Of a DNA stretch of 64,000 bases, positions 45,516 through 55,463 are shown one piece after another; within the stretch, counting starts at the first letter, position 1; the number at the start of each line of letters is the position of its first letter. The notes under the pieces are model-generated. The model had not been told where the DNA came from and did not search any database. It saw only the letters and a program-made list of their open reading frames with translations. This stretch comes from Toxorhynchites rutilus septentrionalis (lineage: Eukaryota; Arthropoda; Insecta; Diptera; Culicidae). Made by a program: the position numbers and the translations under genes. The stretch is from contig NC_073746.1 in NCBI RefSeq assembly GCF_029784135.1, positions 98,239,015 to 98,303,014 of the forward strand, given 5' to 3'.

Positions 45516-46799
45516 TATAATTGAACAGCGATTGGAGCATGTTGTCGATGTTGTGGTGAAGCTCTTCGTTTATCATGAAAGCGCGGATGAACGGTGTCAC
45601 CAAGAGCCTGTTTGTGCACCTTAGGCCGAAAGGGAATCCATCAGGAGGTGAGTGATGCCACAAACGGTTCCGCTTGAAACATGGGAGCAGCCAACACACA
45701 CACACACACACATACACGCGCGGAACTATTTTCGTTTGGATGCCATTCAGCATCGAGAAATTTCCGGAAAGATTCAATCGTTGTTGAAAAATAATCTGCC
45801 AGTTCCCCTGAAAACTGAAAAATATATTCATGCGAAAGAGTTCATTTTAATGTTTTCTATCCATGTAACACTGTGACCAAATATTTTTCAATTAAGTGCT
45901 ATTAACAGGTGGTTATCGAGTTAGCATTAACCACTGGTGGGCTTCGAGTATCGAGGAAAATCGGGAAAGAACTAATCGTTGCTGAAAAATACTCTGTCAG
46001 TTCCCCTGGGAATTGAAAAATACATTGATGAGAAAGAGTTTATTTTAATGTTTTCTATCCATATAACAATGCAACCAAATACATTTGGTTTTGTGATTTT
46101 TCAATCGATCGCAATTAACAGGAAAGCTTCTGAAAATTATTCTTTTTCGGTGAGGAATCAAGGGATCGAGGGATTCATTACCTAGCCTGACCTGACCTGA
46201 AAGACATGCAGTTTGTTTGGAACTGTGAGGGTGGGCAGAAAAGCCAGGAGGCAGGAGGCAGGAGGAGAAGAGAAGGTGACCAAGAGAGTATCAGCATCGA
46301 AAAACGGTTCCCCGGGAAGACATCGAAGCAGCCGCCACACACACATACACGCACGGATTTTTTTTCGTTTGGATGCCATTCAGCATCGAGAGAATTCCGG
46401 AAAGATTCAATCGTTGCTGAAAAATAATCTGCCAGTTTCCCTGGGAATTGAAAAATACATTCACGTGAAAATGTTTATTTTAATGTTTCCTATCTATGTA
46501 AAACTGCGATCAAATACAGTTGGTTTTGTGTTTTTTCAATCAAGTGCAATTAACAGGTCGTTATCAAGTTAGCATTAACCACTGGTGGTGGACTTCGAGA
46601 AGAATCCGGAATGATGTCATCGTTACTGCTAAATAATCTGCCAGTTCCCTTGGAATTGAAAATTATGTTCAAGCGGAAGAGTTTTTTTTAATGTTTTCTA
46701 TCCACATAGTACTTCTGCGATCGAATACATTTGGTTTTGTGATTTTTCAATCAAGTGCATCTAATTAGCAGGAAAGCTTCTGAAGATTATTCTCCCCCA

Positions 46800-47679
46800 T
46801 CAGTAGAATATTTTCGTATCGAATACAGTTCGCGCGCGCAATGGAAAATGTTTCGCATCGCTAAAATCATATAATTTTCAATTATTGCTCAGTCGCCGAA
46901 AGTTTCAAACTCAAAGAGTTCATTTGCCTCTAGTTTGCCTTCCAAATTTCCATCGTAAACCACACCTTCTTTCGATTCAGTCACGGACAAAAAGCATACT
47001 TAAGGGATATTGTGGTGGTGAAACGCATTCAAGGTGCTACTGACATTCAACCGATTCGGTCGTGTTTTTGGCGCCCCTTGGAAAAGAGTATAGAAAAATA
47101 GGAGTTTTCTGCTTACAGCCTTTCTTAAGGCTTATTATATGTGCTAACAAGATTTTGTAACAGCTTTGCAGAGCAGCAGAAGGACAAAATCATCATAAGG
47201 ATTACATTTTGCCGCAACGGCGGTTAATTTCTCGTTCTCCCACATCTCTTCCATCATCCGTTGCATCTATTTAACGGCGAAAAAGGGGCGCGCTTTTTAG
47301 CGTTCCCCACGCTACTTTTTGCAGGTTTCAGAACGTTCTCGCGGCAGTGATTAGGGGTTTTTCACGTTGCTAGCATTTGTGTTTTGGGACATGAAAAGTG
47401 AGTGCGATAAGAAGTTAGGAAGAAAAGTGAAATAGGAAAATAAAAAGAAAATTAATGTGAACTATTTCTAGGAAAATAGTCTGATAGGCTGAAGATCATA
47501 GGTAGAAAAGTGAAAGTAAGGACACTTACTGTTTGTGCTCTTGTGCTTATTTCGTGTGTTTTCTCCCAGTGAGGGCTTTTTCCTGGTCACATCCAGAAGT
47601 ATTAGCCTTTCTCACAAGAGTTCTAGTGAACAGTTTGACCATTTTGCCGGCTATACCCAGGGTATAGCCAGGCGACAAA
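46800..47679 (+). other. Probable LINE 5' region within the right palindrome arm
   Basis: The palindrome arm sequence stops matching near 46,795. A block at 46,893-46,930 (AAAGTTTCAAACTCAAAGAG and on to CCTCTAG) resembles, inverted, the LINE 3' end at 50,108-50,150. The LINE 5' UTR presumably starts somewhere near 47.2-47.3 kb (GC-rich GGCGCGC and GCAACGGCGG), but the exact boundary is not visible. Confidence 0.4.
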
Positions 47680-49120
47680 ATGCCTTCCAGTAGCTCCGGG
47701 CCTCCAGGAGGCCGATCTACCAATCTGTATCAGGGGAAGTCTACCAGGCCGCCCCTCCCAAGGTGGATTGATCCGGAGTGTGTTCCTCTGGAAATTTTAC
47801 TTCTTCGAGCTAAAGGGGACAATGTCCTCCCCACCAACCCGTTTACTGTCAGCAAAACGATCAAATCATCTTTAAATGAGGCCAGACCTCAAAGAGACGA
47901 CAAGAACAGGATCCAATACATCCTTCCAGTACGAAACCAGGAACATTTAGGTAAGCTTCTTGAAATTACTAAATTGATTGACAACACTCCAATTGAGATA
48001 ATTAGCCATCCGGTACTCAACCAACGCAAATGCGTTATCACTTGCCGTGATGTTTTAGATTTAACCGAGTCTGAACTGGCAAAGGAGCTTGCAGATCAGA
48101 AAGTGATCAACGTCAAGCGAATTACCAGAAAAGATAATGATGCAATTATACTAACTCCGACGCTTATTTTGACAATTCGCGGAACAGTAATCCCCGAATT
48201 TATCTACTTCGGTTTCATTCGTGCTGGGGCAAGGAATTTTAATCCAAATCCCATGCAATGCTTTCAATGCTTCCGCTTTGGACACACCACTAAACGGTGT
48301 ATGCGTGACAATCCACTATGCATTAATTGCGACCAAGAGCACCAAATAAAAAAGTCAGGAAATAAAATTTCTTCTGCATATTGTGTCAACTGCAAGGGTA
48401 ATCATTCCTCTTCTAGTAGGATGTGCCCAGTATGGATAATTGAAAATAAAATTACCAAAATACGTATTGACCAGGGAATTTCCTACAAGGAAGCCCGAGA
48501 AATCTTCAATTTCCAGAATAATGAAACTACCTACCAGTGTCCTTAAAGACAGACTGGACATTGCTAAATATGCTGTTGGCGGCTGCACACAGTGCAAATG
48601 CCAATGCACTTCTAATAATTCCCCTCAGGATGAGAGCCCATCCGTCCATTCCGAAGATAAATCGGTTAACTCAAATGAAGAATCGGAAGAAGATTCGGAA
48701 GTATCAGAAGATGAAGAAGAGGAACAGAAAAATATGGAAACCGAAGAAGAACAGAATAGGGAAACTAATGAGGATTCGGACAATTCAATGGAATATATAG
48801 AAATGAAGAAAAAGAATAAAAGGAAAATTTCAAACAAGGGAACATCTTCAGAAAAACATAAGTCTTCTGATGAGGAAAATAAACAAACTAAAGAAAGTCA
48901 AAGGAAACGTACACGAAACGAACATACAACTGAAAGAACCAACACTCACAACAACCAAAACACACACGCTAGCAATAGACACTCACACACTAATAATCAA
49001 CAATCACAGGCTGACAGTTCAAGCCAATCTACTCCAACCAAAAATAACATCAACACTAACAACACTCACAACAGGAAAAATTCTAGCCCCCCAAAGGGTA
49101 ATAATAGAACAAATAAATAA
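47680..49120 (+). pseudogene. LINE ORF1 (gag-like, three zinc knuckles) with one frameshift
   Basis: ATG at 47,680 opens a basic N-terminus (MPSSSSGPPGGRSTNLYQGK). An RNA-binding region and three cysteine knuckles follow: CFQCFRFGHTTKRC (C-x2-C-x4-H-x4-C), CINCDQEH...C and CVNCKGNHSSSSRMC. This is the standard ORF1 arrangement of jockey/I-group LINEs. Near 48,535 (after NNETTY) the frame shifts and stops at 48,546. The natural continuation is the other frame (VLKDRLDIAKYAVGG), running through an acidic Glu/Ser stretch and an Asn/Thr/His-rich tail to 49,120. ORF1 proteins bind LINE RNA as nucleoprotein particles. No ORF2 follows, so this element could move only with help from another LINE. Confidence 0.85.
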
Positions 49121-50168
49121 TTTCTTTCATTAAACCTACGCTGTAATCATTACATTATTATAACCTTTACTTTTCAGCATTCTTACAACAATTCTACGAT
49201 TATCTTAGTTAAATTGAGAGGCCAGGAGTTATCATCCGCTTTATTATTGAAGAGGGTAGAGCGAATGATGCTCCAAATCTCTCATGCTAGATATATGTTA
49301 TCTATTTCTCACCATACTTTCCATCAAATCGAAAGACCTGGAGCCACCGCCTTATTGAGGGAGAGGTAGGACGGAGGGCGGTCTCTAGGCATCTATATTA
49401 TATTTAATCGAATTATTTCTTTAAATAACTTTCACATCATAATCGTAAGACCGGAAACTGACTTTCACCTTATTTTTGGAGATGGTAGGGTGAGTGGCGG
49501 ATCCTAGTCTAATATTATATTTTACTCTAAAGGCCGGGAGTTGTCCTCCATTTCACTCAGTGGGATGGATGGCGATTCCTGACACTCAATACTTTTTAAA
49601 TACATATAAATATGTATATGTGTATACATGTACATATAAAATAAAATAAAATTAAATAAAATATATATACATATAAAAAAATGAATAAAATACTGACAAA
49701 TGCCAACTAACTAATTTACAATTTCAGAAGCCATACCTTCCCACTCCTTCCCCTTTTCCTACCCATGTCACTCCTCCCTCATCCATTCATTTTAATCCCA
49801 CCCAGATCCTTTCCACTCCTTTCCTTCCTATCCTCCTGAAAAGGGCCTTTTTGTGTTTTTTGTTTTCGGAACACGCCTTTCACTTGAAGTCTAGGGCAAT
49901 TGTGCTTCGTTACCGCTTTGGTCCTCGGATCAGTAAATATTTACTTCCCTTTACAGCTTATATTAAATATCTTATGAAGCATAGGATTCCTTCCTACCTT
50001 CTTCTTGAATCGAGAGTCGAGCGGACAGATCTGATGGGTGATTTTTTGTTTTTGGTTTCCCTTTCGCCAGCCCCCTCTGGGCTGGTTTTATTGTGGCTCT
50101 TCACTGGGCTAGAGGCGAATGAACTGCAAAGTTTAAAGCCTCTTAAAAACAAAGAAGAAGAAGAAGAA
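49121..50168 (+). mobile_element. LINE 3' region: tandem repeats, no ORF2, (GAA)n tail
   Basis: Where ORF2 would be expected there are instead about four degenerate tandem units. They begin GAGGCCAGGAGTT (49,217), AAGACCTGGAG (49,333), AAGACCGGAAACT (49,446) and AAGGCCGGGAGTT (49,530), each followed by GA.GGTAGGG.GAG..G-type words. The 3' end carries CTAGAGGCGAATGAACTGCA and TTTAAAGCCTCTTAAAAAC and finishes in a (GAA)n tail at about 50,152-50,168. After it, palindrome-arm sequence resumes. Confidence 0.65.
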
Positions 50169-50336
50169 ACGCATTCATTTTTCGTGAGAACATCGACAAG
50201 ACAACATTGTTACTGAACGAGTTGAACGAGCTGGACGGCGAGGGATCAAGGGATTCATTATCATTAAGAGAAGAGAAAACGACCGAGAGAATACCAGCAT
50301 CGAAAATTGGTTCCGCTTGAGACATCGGAGCAACCG

Positions 50337-50338
<2 letters not shown>

Positions 50339-50368
<30 letters not shown>
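50339..50368. repeat. CA microsatellite
   Basis: A (CA) run of about 14 units within the right palindrome arm. A shorter (CA) run occurs at the matching place in the module at 45,695-45,712. Confidence 0.9.
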
Positions 50369-50370
<2 letters not shown>

Positions 50371-50936
50371 GCGCAACTCTTTACGTTTGCTGATTATCGA
50401 GAAGAATCCGGAAAGAAGTGACCGTTGCTGAAAAATAATCTATCAGTTCCCCTTGGAATTGCAAATTACATTCGAAAGAGTTGATTTTAACGTTTTCTAT
50501 CCATATAATACTGCGACCAAATACAATTGATTTTGTGGTTTTTCAATCAAGTGCAATTAACAGGTGGTTATCGAGTTAGCATTAACCACTGGTGGTGGAC
50601 TTCGAGAAGAATCCGGAAAGATATCGCTGCTGCAAAATAATCTGCCAGTTCCTCTTGGCATTGAAAATAACATGCAAGCGAAAGAGCTCTCGTTTTCGAA
50701 GTGCCTCAAATATTCATCTTCAACTCCAAACAAATGATCACTGAATCAACGATAGTCCTACGTCACCATTGCGGTTATACCATAGATATAACCCACTTCC
50801 TGTTTTTATTTCACTTCTTCAACAACTACCAGTGTTGTGGAACTAATTCTGTGATGCAAGTTTCTGCTCAAAAAGAAGCAATGGTCACAGGTGCACGATG
50901 TCATCATTTTGCATATTGCCACGGACTGTGTTATTA

Positions 50937-51480
50937 ACGGTGAGTGGTGTCTTTTGACAAGCAGATCGAGTTATTTAATTGACTTCTATTTTTTGTTCAC
51001 AGGCAACATCCCTTATCTGAAATAATTATTGAACGAGTTCGGGGATGTCAAACAAATCTTCAATCGGTTCATGGAGGGGCGGATTTCGAGCGGCTTTATC
51101 GAGCTGAATGAGAAGGTTAGTTTTTGTTAATTTGAACACACTAAAAATAATTCTCTCGTCTAATATTCTTTGGGTATTCCAGTTTGACCTGACCGGCGAC
51201 GCGATCGACGACGAGACCAAGGCACTCCAGCCAAAACTGTCAGATATGTGCTCTGTGGTCTAAATGTTCCAATGCCCGACGCCAAAGCATCGGTTCTGTC
51301 AGAACGAAATTCCAGCTTATCTGATTCGGTCATTCTTTGCCCCGGATCCGCGTATTGATAGCTGTGATGCGAATTGGGCTCGAGAAGCTGCCCCTGCCCC
51401 AGGATTACGTGCTCGAGGAATTGCGGCATATGTTGAGCTCGTTCTTCGACGAGGATCAGCGGAAGCAGCAATGGAATAGT
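50937..51480 (+). pseudogene. Intron-bearing gene fragment, product unrecognised, broken
   Basis: Two introns can be read. GTGAGTGG (50,940) to TTCACAG (51,002) is followed by an exon reading LLNEFGDVKQIFNRFMEG and SSGFIELNEK, which ends at GTTAGTTT (51,117). After ATTCCAG (51,181) comes FDLTGDAIDDETKALQPKL and SDMCSVV, then a stop. Further on, from about 51,345, another frame reads VLIAVMRIGLEKLPLPQDYV and LEELRHMLSSFFDEDQ to a stop near 51,489. The conserved-looking, protein-like composition and paired splice signals suggest real gene ancestry. However, a TAA interrupts the first exon (near 51,023) and the last part is out of frame. I do not recognise the protein. Confidence 0.4.
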
Positions 51481-51489
51481 GTTTGAACG

Positions 51490-52217
51490 AATTATGTTAT
51501 TTTATTCGTAATTTGTTTACTGTATTAGTGAAATAAGAAAAAAAAACTCTAGAATGAATGGATGTGTATACATTCTCTTGTAGGTAAATTCCAAAATAAT
51601 CACAGGAAGTGAACACATTATACATATAAATAAATAGTGTCTCTGGCTTGTAACGGAATGTTATTATTATTGGTTCATCAAATTGCACTTTTATCTAACC
51701 GTGTTTCTGAGACTGTTGAAAAATTATGTGGCAACAGAGCGTGTGAAATAAATCATACTATTCGTGTATGCTTGGAAACGAAATAATTATGCGTATGAAT
51801 GAATAAACCGCAGCTGGACTAAAGTTAGTTTTTTAAACGTATTCTGAAGTGGGGCGGAAGTATTCACGATAGGTACGGTAAGAACGCCGTTATGATGCAG
51901 GATGTGTGTAATTTCCGTGAGGCCTGGTCTCACTTTGATCATGCTCATGGTGTGCTACACTCCAACATTCGGTCTTATGTGATTTCCAAGGAACATACAT
52001 ATGAGAACGCTTGTGGTTGCCGCAGCAGCTGTGGGTTTAAGGTTTTCCGTCTGCACTCAGCTGCATGTAACCGGAATATTTGAAGCAATGTTTACCTGTC
52101 AAATCCACATATAAATAAATGCATATATGTGTTTGTGAGAGATGTACGGTTTTGTGTAGCGCGAGGTCTCTTTCACATTGTTGTCCGGTTTTCCGTCCAA
52201 ACCCAGCGGCGCTTTTT
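51490..52217. other. Intergenic sequence, nothing firm
   Basis: Some short frames (for example 51,892-52,083) but no recognisable gene. It ends at an element terminus near 52,218. Confidence 0.3.
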
Positions 52218-52260
52218 GAAACCGTTCCGGCTGAAACCGGATAATGTGTAATCGGCCTAA
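52218..52260 (-). repeat. Element terminus GGCCGATTACACATTATCCGG (inverted partner at 44,502)
   Basis: The reverse complement reads GGCCGATTACACATTATCCG followed by GTTTCAGCCGGAACGGTTTC. It matches 44,505-44,545 in opposite orientation. It is a terminal inverted repeat of a transposon family; whether the two ends belong to one copy is unclear, because the interval interleaves with the palindrome. Confidence 0.55.
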
Positions 52261-52354
52261 CGCAACTTAGAAAAAAACGTTATATTAAAAACATAACTAA
52301 TGTTCTGTCCGACACTGTATACTAAAAACATGGTGCTTCAATTTACACAATGGT

Positions 52355-53225
52355 GCTTCAATTTATTTATACCTTAACGATGTAAATTTAAGCCTCAAGT
52401 GTCTGAAACTTTCATATGCGAATGACTTTGAATTGTTTCTCCCAGTAAATTGCATCGAAGAAGCTGAGTTTTTACAACAGCAATTAGACATATTCGCGAA
52501 TGGTGCGTAACCAACAGGATGTTTGTAAACCCATCAAAGTGTTCAGTCATTTCATTCTCACGCAAGTGTTCGTCAGTAAGCTTTGAATATAAGCTGCATG
52601 GTGTTTTACTTGACCGAGTCGACACCATCAAAGACCTCGGGATGATGTTGGATTGTAAATTAACCTTTCGAAACCATATATCCTACATCGTATCTGAAAC
52701 GTCTAAAACACTTTCGCGTCACAAAGGAATTCAAGGACGTACACTGCATTAAGGCTCTCTATTGTTCATTGGTACGCTCGATCCTTGAATATGCATGCGT
52801 GGTTTGGTCATCGTATTACCAGAATAATGTTCAGCGAATTGAGTCGATACAGCGGAAATTCGTTCGTTTCGTCATTTGCCGTGGAATGATCCAATAAACC
52901 TCCCTAGATACGAGAATCGCTGCAAATTGATTGGACTGGACTCATTAGCTTCACGTAGGAACGTTGCCAGAGCCCTATTTACCTTGGACTCAATTATGTC
53001 GAACATCGATTGTCCTGAGCTCCTTCGGTTGATTAACTTCAACATAAATCACCGTAATTTACGATCTCAGAACTATTTATACATCACATCAACCCGAACA
53101 AATTACGAGTATAATGAACGTATATCTAGCATGTGCCGCATATTTAACCGTTGTAGTGTCTGTTTTTATTTCCATTTGTCTCGTTCGTCCCTCAAAAAAA
53201 TGTCTTCTATTGCTCTTAGTTAACA
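52355..53225 (+). pseudogene. Non-LTR retrotransposon reverse transcriptase, C-terminal relic
   Basis: On the plus strand, in several frames: LYLNDVNLSLKCLKLSYAND (the palm box, with the YADD centre decayed to YAND), VNPSKCSVISFSRK, TIKDLGMMLDCKLTFRNHI, then SLVRSILEYACVVWSSYYQ and a thumb/C-terminal part to 53,223. This is the order of jockey/CR1-type LINE RTs. At least three frameshifts or stops are present. A repetitive GTAGTAGGAGTAG stretch and AATAAAGAATAACAATAATA tail (to about 53,353) form the 3' end. Confidence 0.8.
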
Positions 53226-53577
53226 TGATTAGTTACAGTAGTTGTAGTTTGTAGTGGTAGTATTATAAGTAGTAGGAGTAGTAGTCATGAAGCATTAGGG
53301 CATCTATGTATAGCCTGTTGTCTTTGTGAATAAAGAATAACAATAATAATTTATTTGTTTTGTTCCAAGAAATTTAAAACATATGAGGTTAAAACAATAG
53401 CCATTCATTAAAAAATGCGTTTTTCAGTTTTTCATTTCGGCTATTTCGAGTGTTGTGTCAATCGATTTTTGAAGAAAATTGATTGTTATTTTGATATTTT
53501 GTGTTTTTGGATCCTGGTAAGTATTTATCATGTAAATGTAAGGTTTTAATTCTGGAATTCTAGTTGCAGTAAACGAA

Positions 53578-53905
53578 CAATGGGTCGCGCGCATAATTGC
53601 ACAGAAAAACAGCGGATGGTCATCGAAAAATGTCCAAGGCTAGCAGCAGCCAACCCGAAATCCCAGAGTACTTGGGATGATCCAAAACCTTCGTGTTGAA
53701 TGCCCTTCCACGACCGCAAAATACCCGAAACGACTGAACGCCCAACAAAAAGGACCGCGTAGGATGACTCTGCCATAAAGCGAGCCTCCAAGAAAGATCC
53801 CTTCAAAACCTCGAAAAAGATCCAGGACGAACTGAGCTTGTCCGTGAGTTCCCGGACTGTCGGTGTAAACGGTGAAGTCGAAGAATAAACAGCAACTGTA
53901 GGACA
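53578..53905 (+). pseudogene. Tc1-superfamily transposase N-terminal relic
   Basis: From ATG 53,581 the plus strand reads GRAHNCTEKQRMVIEKC, then, after frame changes, KRASKKDPFKTSKKIQDELS and LSVSSRTV. This is the helix-turn-helix N-terminus of a Tc1-like family distinct from the one at 36.7/40.3 kb. Nothing catalytic follows. Confidence 0.6.
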
Positions 53906-53935
53906 GGCTCCAAGCTTGTTGGAACGCCATTCCGG

Positions 53936-54445
53936 TCACCACGTGCCAGAAGCTGGTGTAATCCATGCCGAACTTGGTGCGTGAAGTGATGCCCAGACTC
54001 GTCGTTTCTTGGTTCTATCTTGACCAAAATCTTGCTTCACGTCATCCAGCAGCATAAATTCAAGTGGATTTCCAGAATCTACATTCTGTCCGACAGTGTC
54101 ACGGATCAGCCGCTTTTTTCTGGTCACTTCAACATATTTTAGCCCTTTAGAGACATGATGTTGCTCAAAATTGAGAAAGTAATCTTCTGGAATACTATCC
54201 CTGAACGGTGTCTTGATGAAGTTTTCCGTTAGATACTGTTCCAGAGCGAAGATTGTCTCCTTTTTACTTGCCACATTTCTCTTTAGTGTTGATGCTATTC
54301 TTAATCCTACTTTGGAAGGAATAACAGTAGATCTTCTTATGCTGCTCTTCATGCCACCCAAACCTTTAACATGTCGAAACAAAGTTGGTTCCGGTATGAC
54401 GCAAATTCGTGCCGATTCCCCTTGTGTCATTGATTGTGCTCGCAC
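53936..54445 (-). other. 169-codon open frame with helix-turn-helix-like start, unrecognised
   Basis: On the minus strand the frame opens at a GTG codon (54,445). It reads TQGESARICVIPEPTLFRHV, which looks like a psq-type helix-turn-helix, then a basic, charged stretch (TIFALEQYLTENFIKTPFRD). It is probably the N-terminal DNA-binding part of a pogo-like or other transposon protein truncated by the Tc1 relic next to it. Function is not assigned. Confidence 0.35.
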
Positions 54446-55463
54446 AACAGCGCTGCAACAACAATATAGTTAGTTAACAACAATATATATCGTTCTCCTA
54501 ACGTACTTTCAGACCATGATAGACAAAAAGTGCGGTTCACAAGTGAAAATTTGTGGCATACCTTTCTTTCAATTTGCTCCGTTATATGCGTTTCATCTTA
54601 CGCCGGCCGTTGAAAAGCAAGGGATAAGTGAAAAAAAAATAAAAAATCTTGAATAGTAAATATTTCCCTCGTAGATTTCTTCAACTGAAATCCACCAAGT
54701 CAACATCCAGTAACTACCCATTGAGTTTTTAGAAACCATAAATTACGTGAAAACTGTTTTTGGAACGGATTAAGTTGACTTCAAAAAGTTCGGATTTAAT
54801 TTTACGAACGAGAAAAAACAAACAGTACAATGGAACACGACCAGACGCTTCAATTTTCCGTTTATGGCAGTCAGCTCGAGTATTTAGTGGATCTGTATCC
54901 TAAAAAAAATATCATGGCAGATGAAAAGTTCCGACAATAGTCACGACTTCCGTTTTAACTTACTCCGGTGTACCTTATGTAGTTTTTTAAACACGCTCTA
55001 ATCAAAAGTTGGTGTATAAAAATTCAATTCATTTAAAAAATCATATTATAACTAGTTTTTTTTTTCAGATAACGTTATACATTTTCTTCAAAAAATTGGT
55101 TCTTTTGTGCGTAACCTCATGGAATGGGTCATAGGCGTTTATCTATTTTGACCATTTAGGACGCTCACAACCAACTGTGCAAGCAGTATGGGACATATGG
55201 GAAATGAACACACAAAGTCGTGTTATTTACGTTTGCGTGTGTATTTATTTATTCTCATTCATAACATCGTATACTATAAAACAGATAAGAGAGAGCCATA
55301 TTTACTCATCATGACTTTTGGCCATATTTGTAACTTTTCCTTTGTTTGACAAGGATTCATTATTAACTACCTTTGCGCTGGGATACTTTCTGCTATCACA
55401 TTACACCATATGATATGCATTTAGTGCGTCTCGGGTAAAGATTAAAGTGGAATTGAGTACGAA
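54446..55463. other. Intergenic sequence upstream of PLD3
   Basis: No gene is seen. Near 54,955-54,985 CTTACTCCGGTGTACCTTATGTAG is, inverted, similar to 33,535-33,560 (AAGGTACACCGGGGCAAG), a dispersed repeat. A promoter could not be fixed. Confidence 0.35.

Larger units (their letters stand above)
42601..50807. repeat. Large imperfect palindrome (fold-back element) of about ten repeat modules
   Basis: The outer ends are inverted copies: AAACAGGAAGTGGGTTATAT at 42,603 and its inverse ending at 50,805. The inner ends are also inverted: GAAAGACGTAGTCCTACGTC (44,167) and GACGTAGGACTACGTCTTTC (45,231). The arms are built of modules containing CTGGCAGATTATTTTTCAGC, seen near 42,787, 42,992, 43,427 and 43,624, and inverted near 45,783, 45,979, 46,411, 46,621, 50,421 and 50,628. 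Each module is followed by a GATGCTG.ATGGCA.CCAAAC or ACCACCAGTGGTTAATGCTA block. The right arm is interrupted by a LINE (about 47-50.17 kb). No transposase was found. Open frames in the arms recur only because the modules repeat. Confidence 0.75.

Noticed and set aside
42856..46572. Several 65-120 codon frames recurring in both palindrome arms
   Set aside because: They recur only because the modules repeat, contain (CA)n-derived His-Thr runs, and have no protein family resemblance.
47680..49120. ORF1 as a host zinc-knuckle protein
   Set aside because: The triple-knuckle spacing, the following A-rich/(GAA)n-tailed 3' end and the second 3'-end copy at 16.7 kb identify it as a LINE ORF1.
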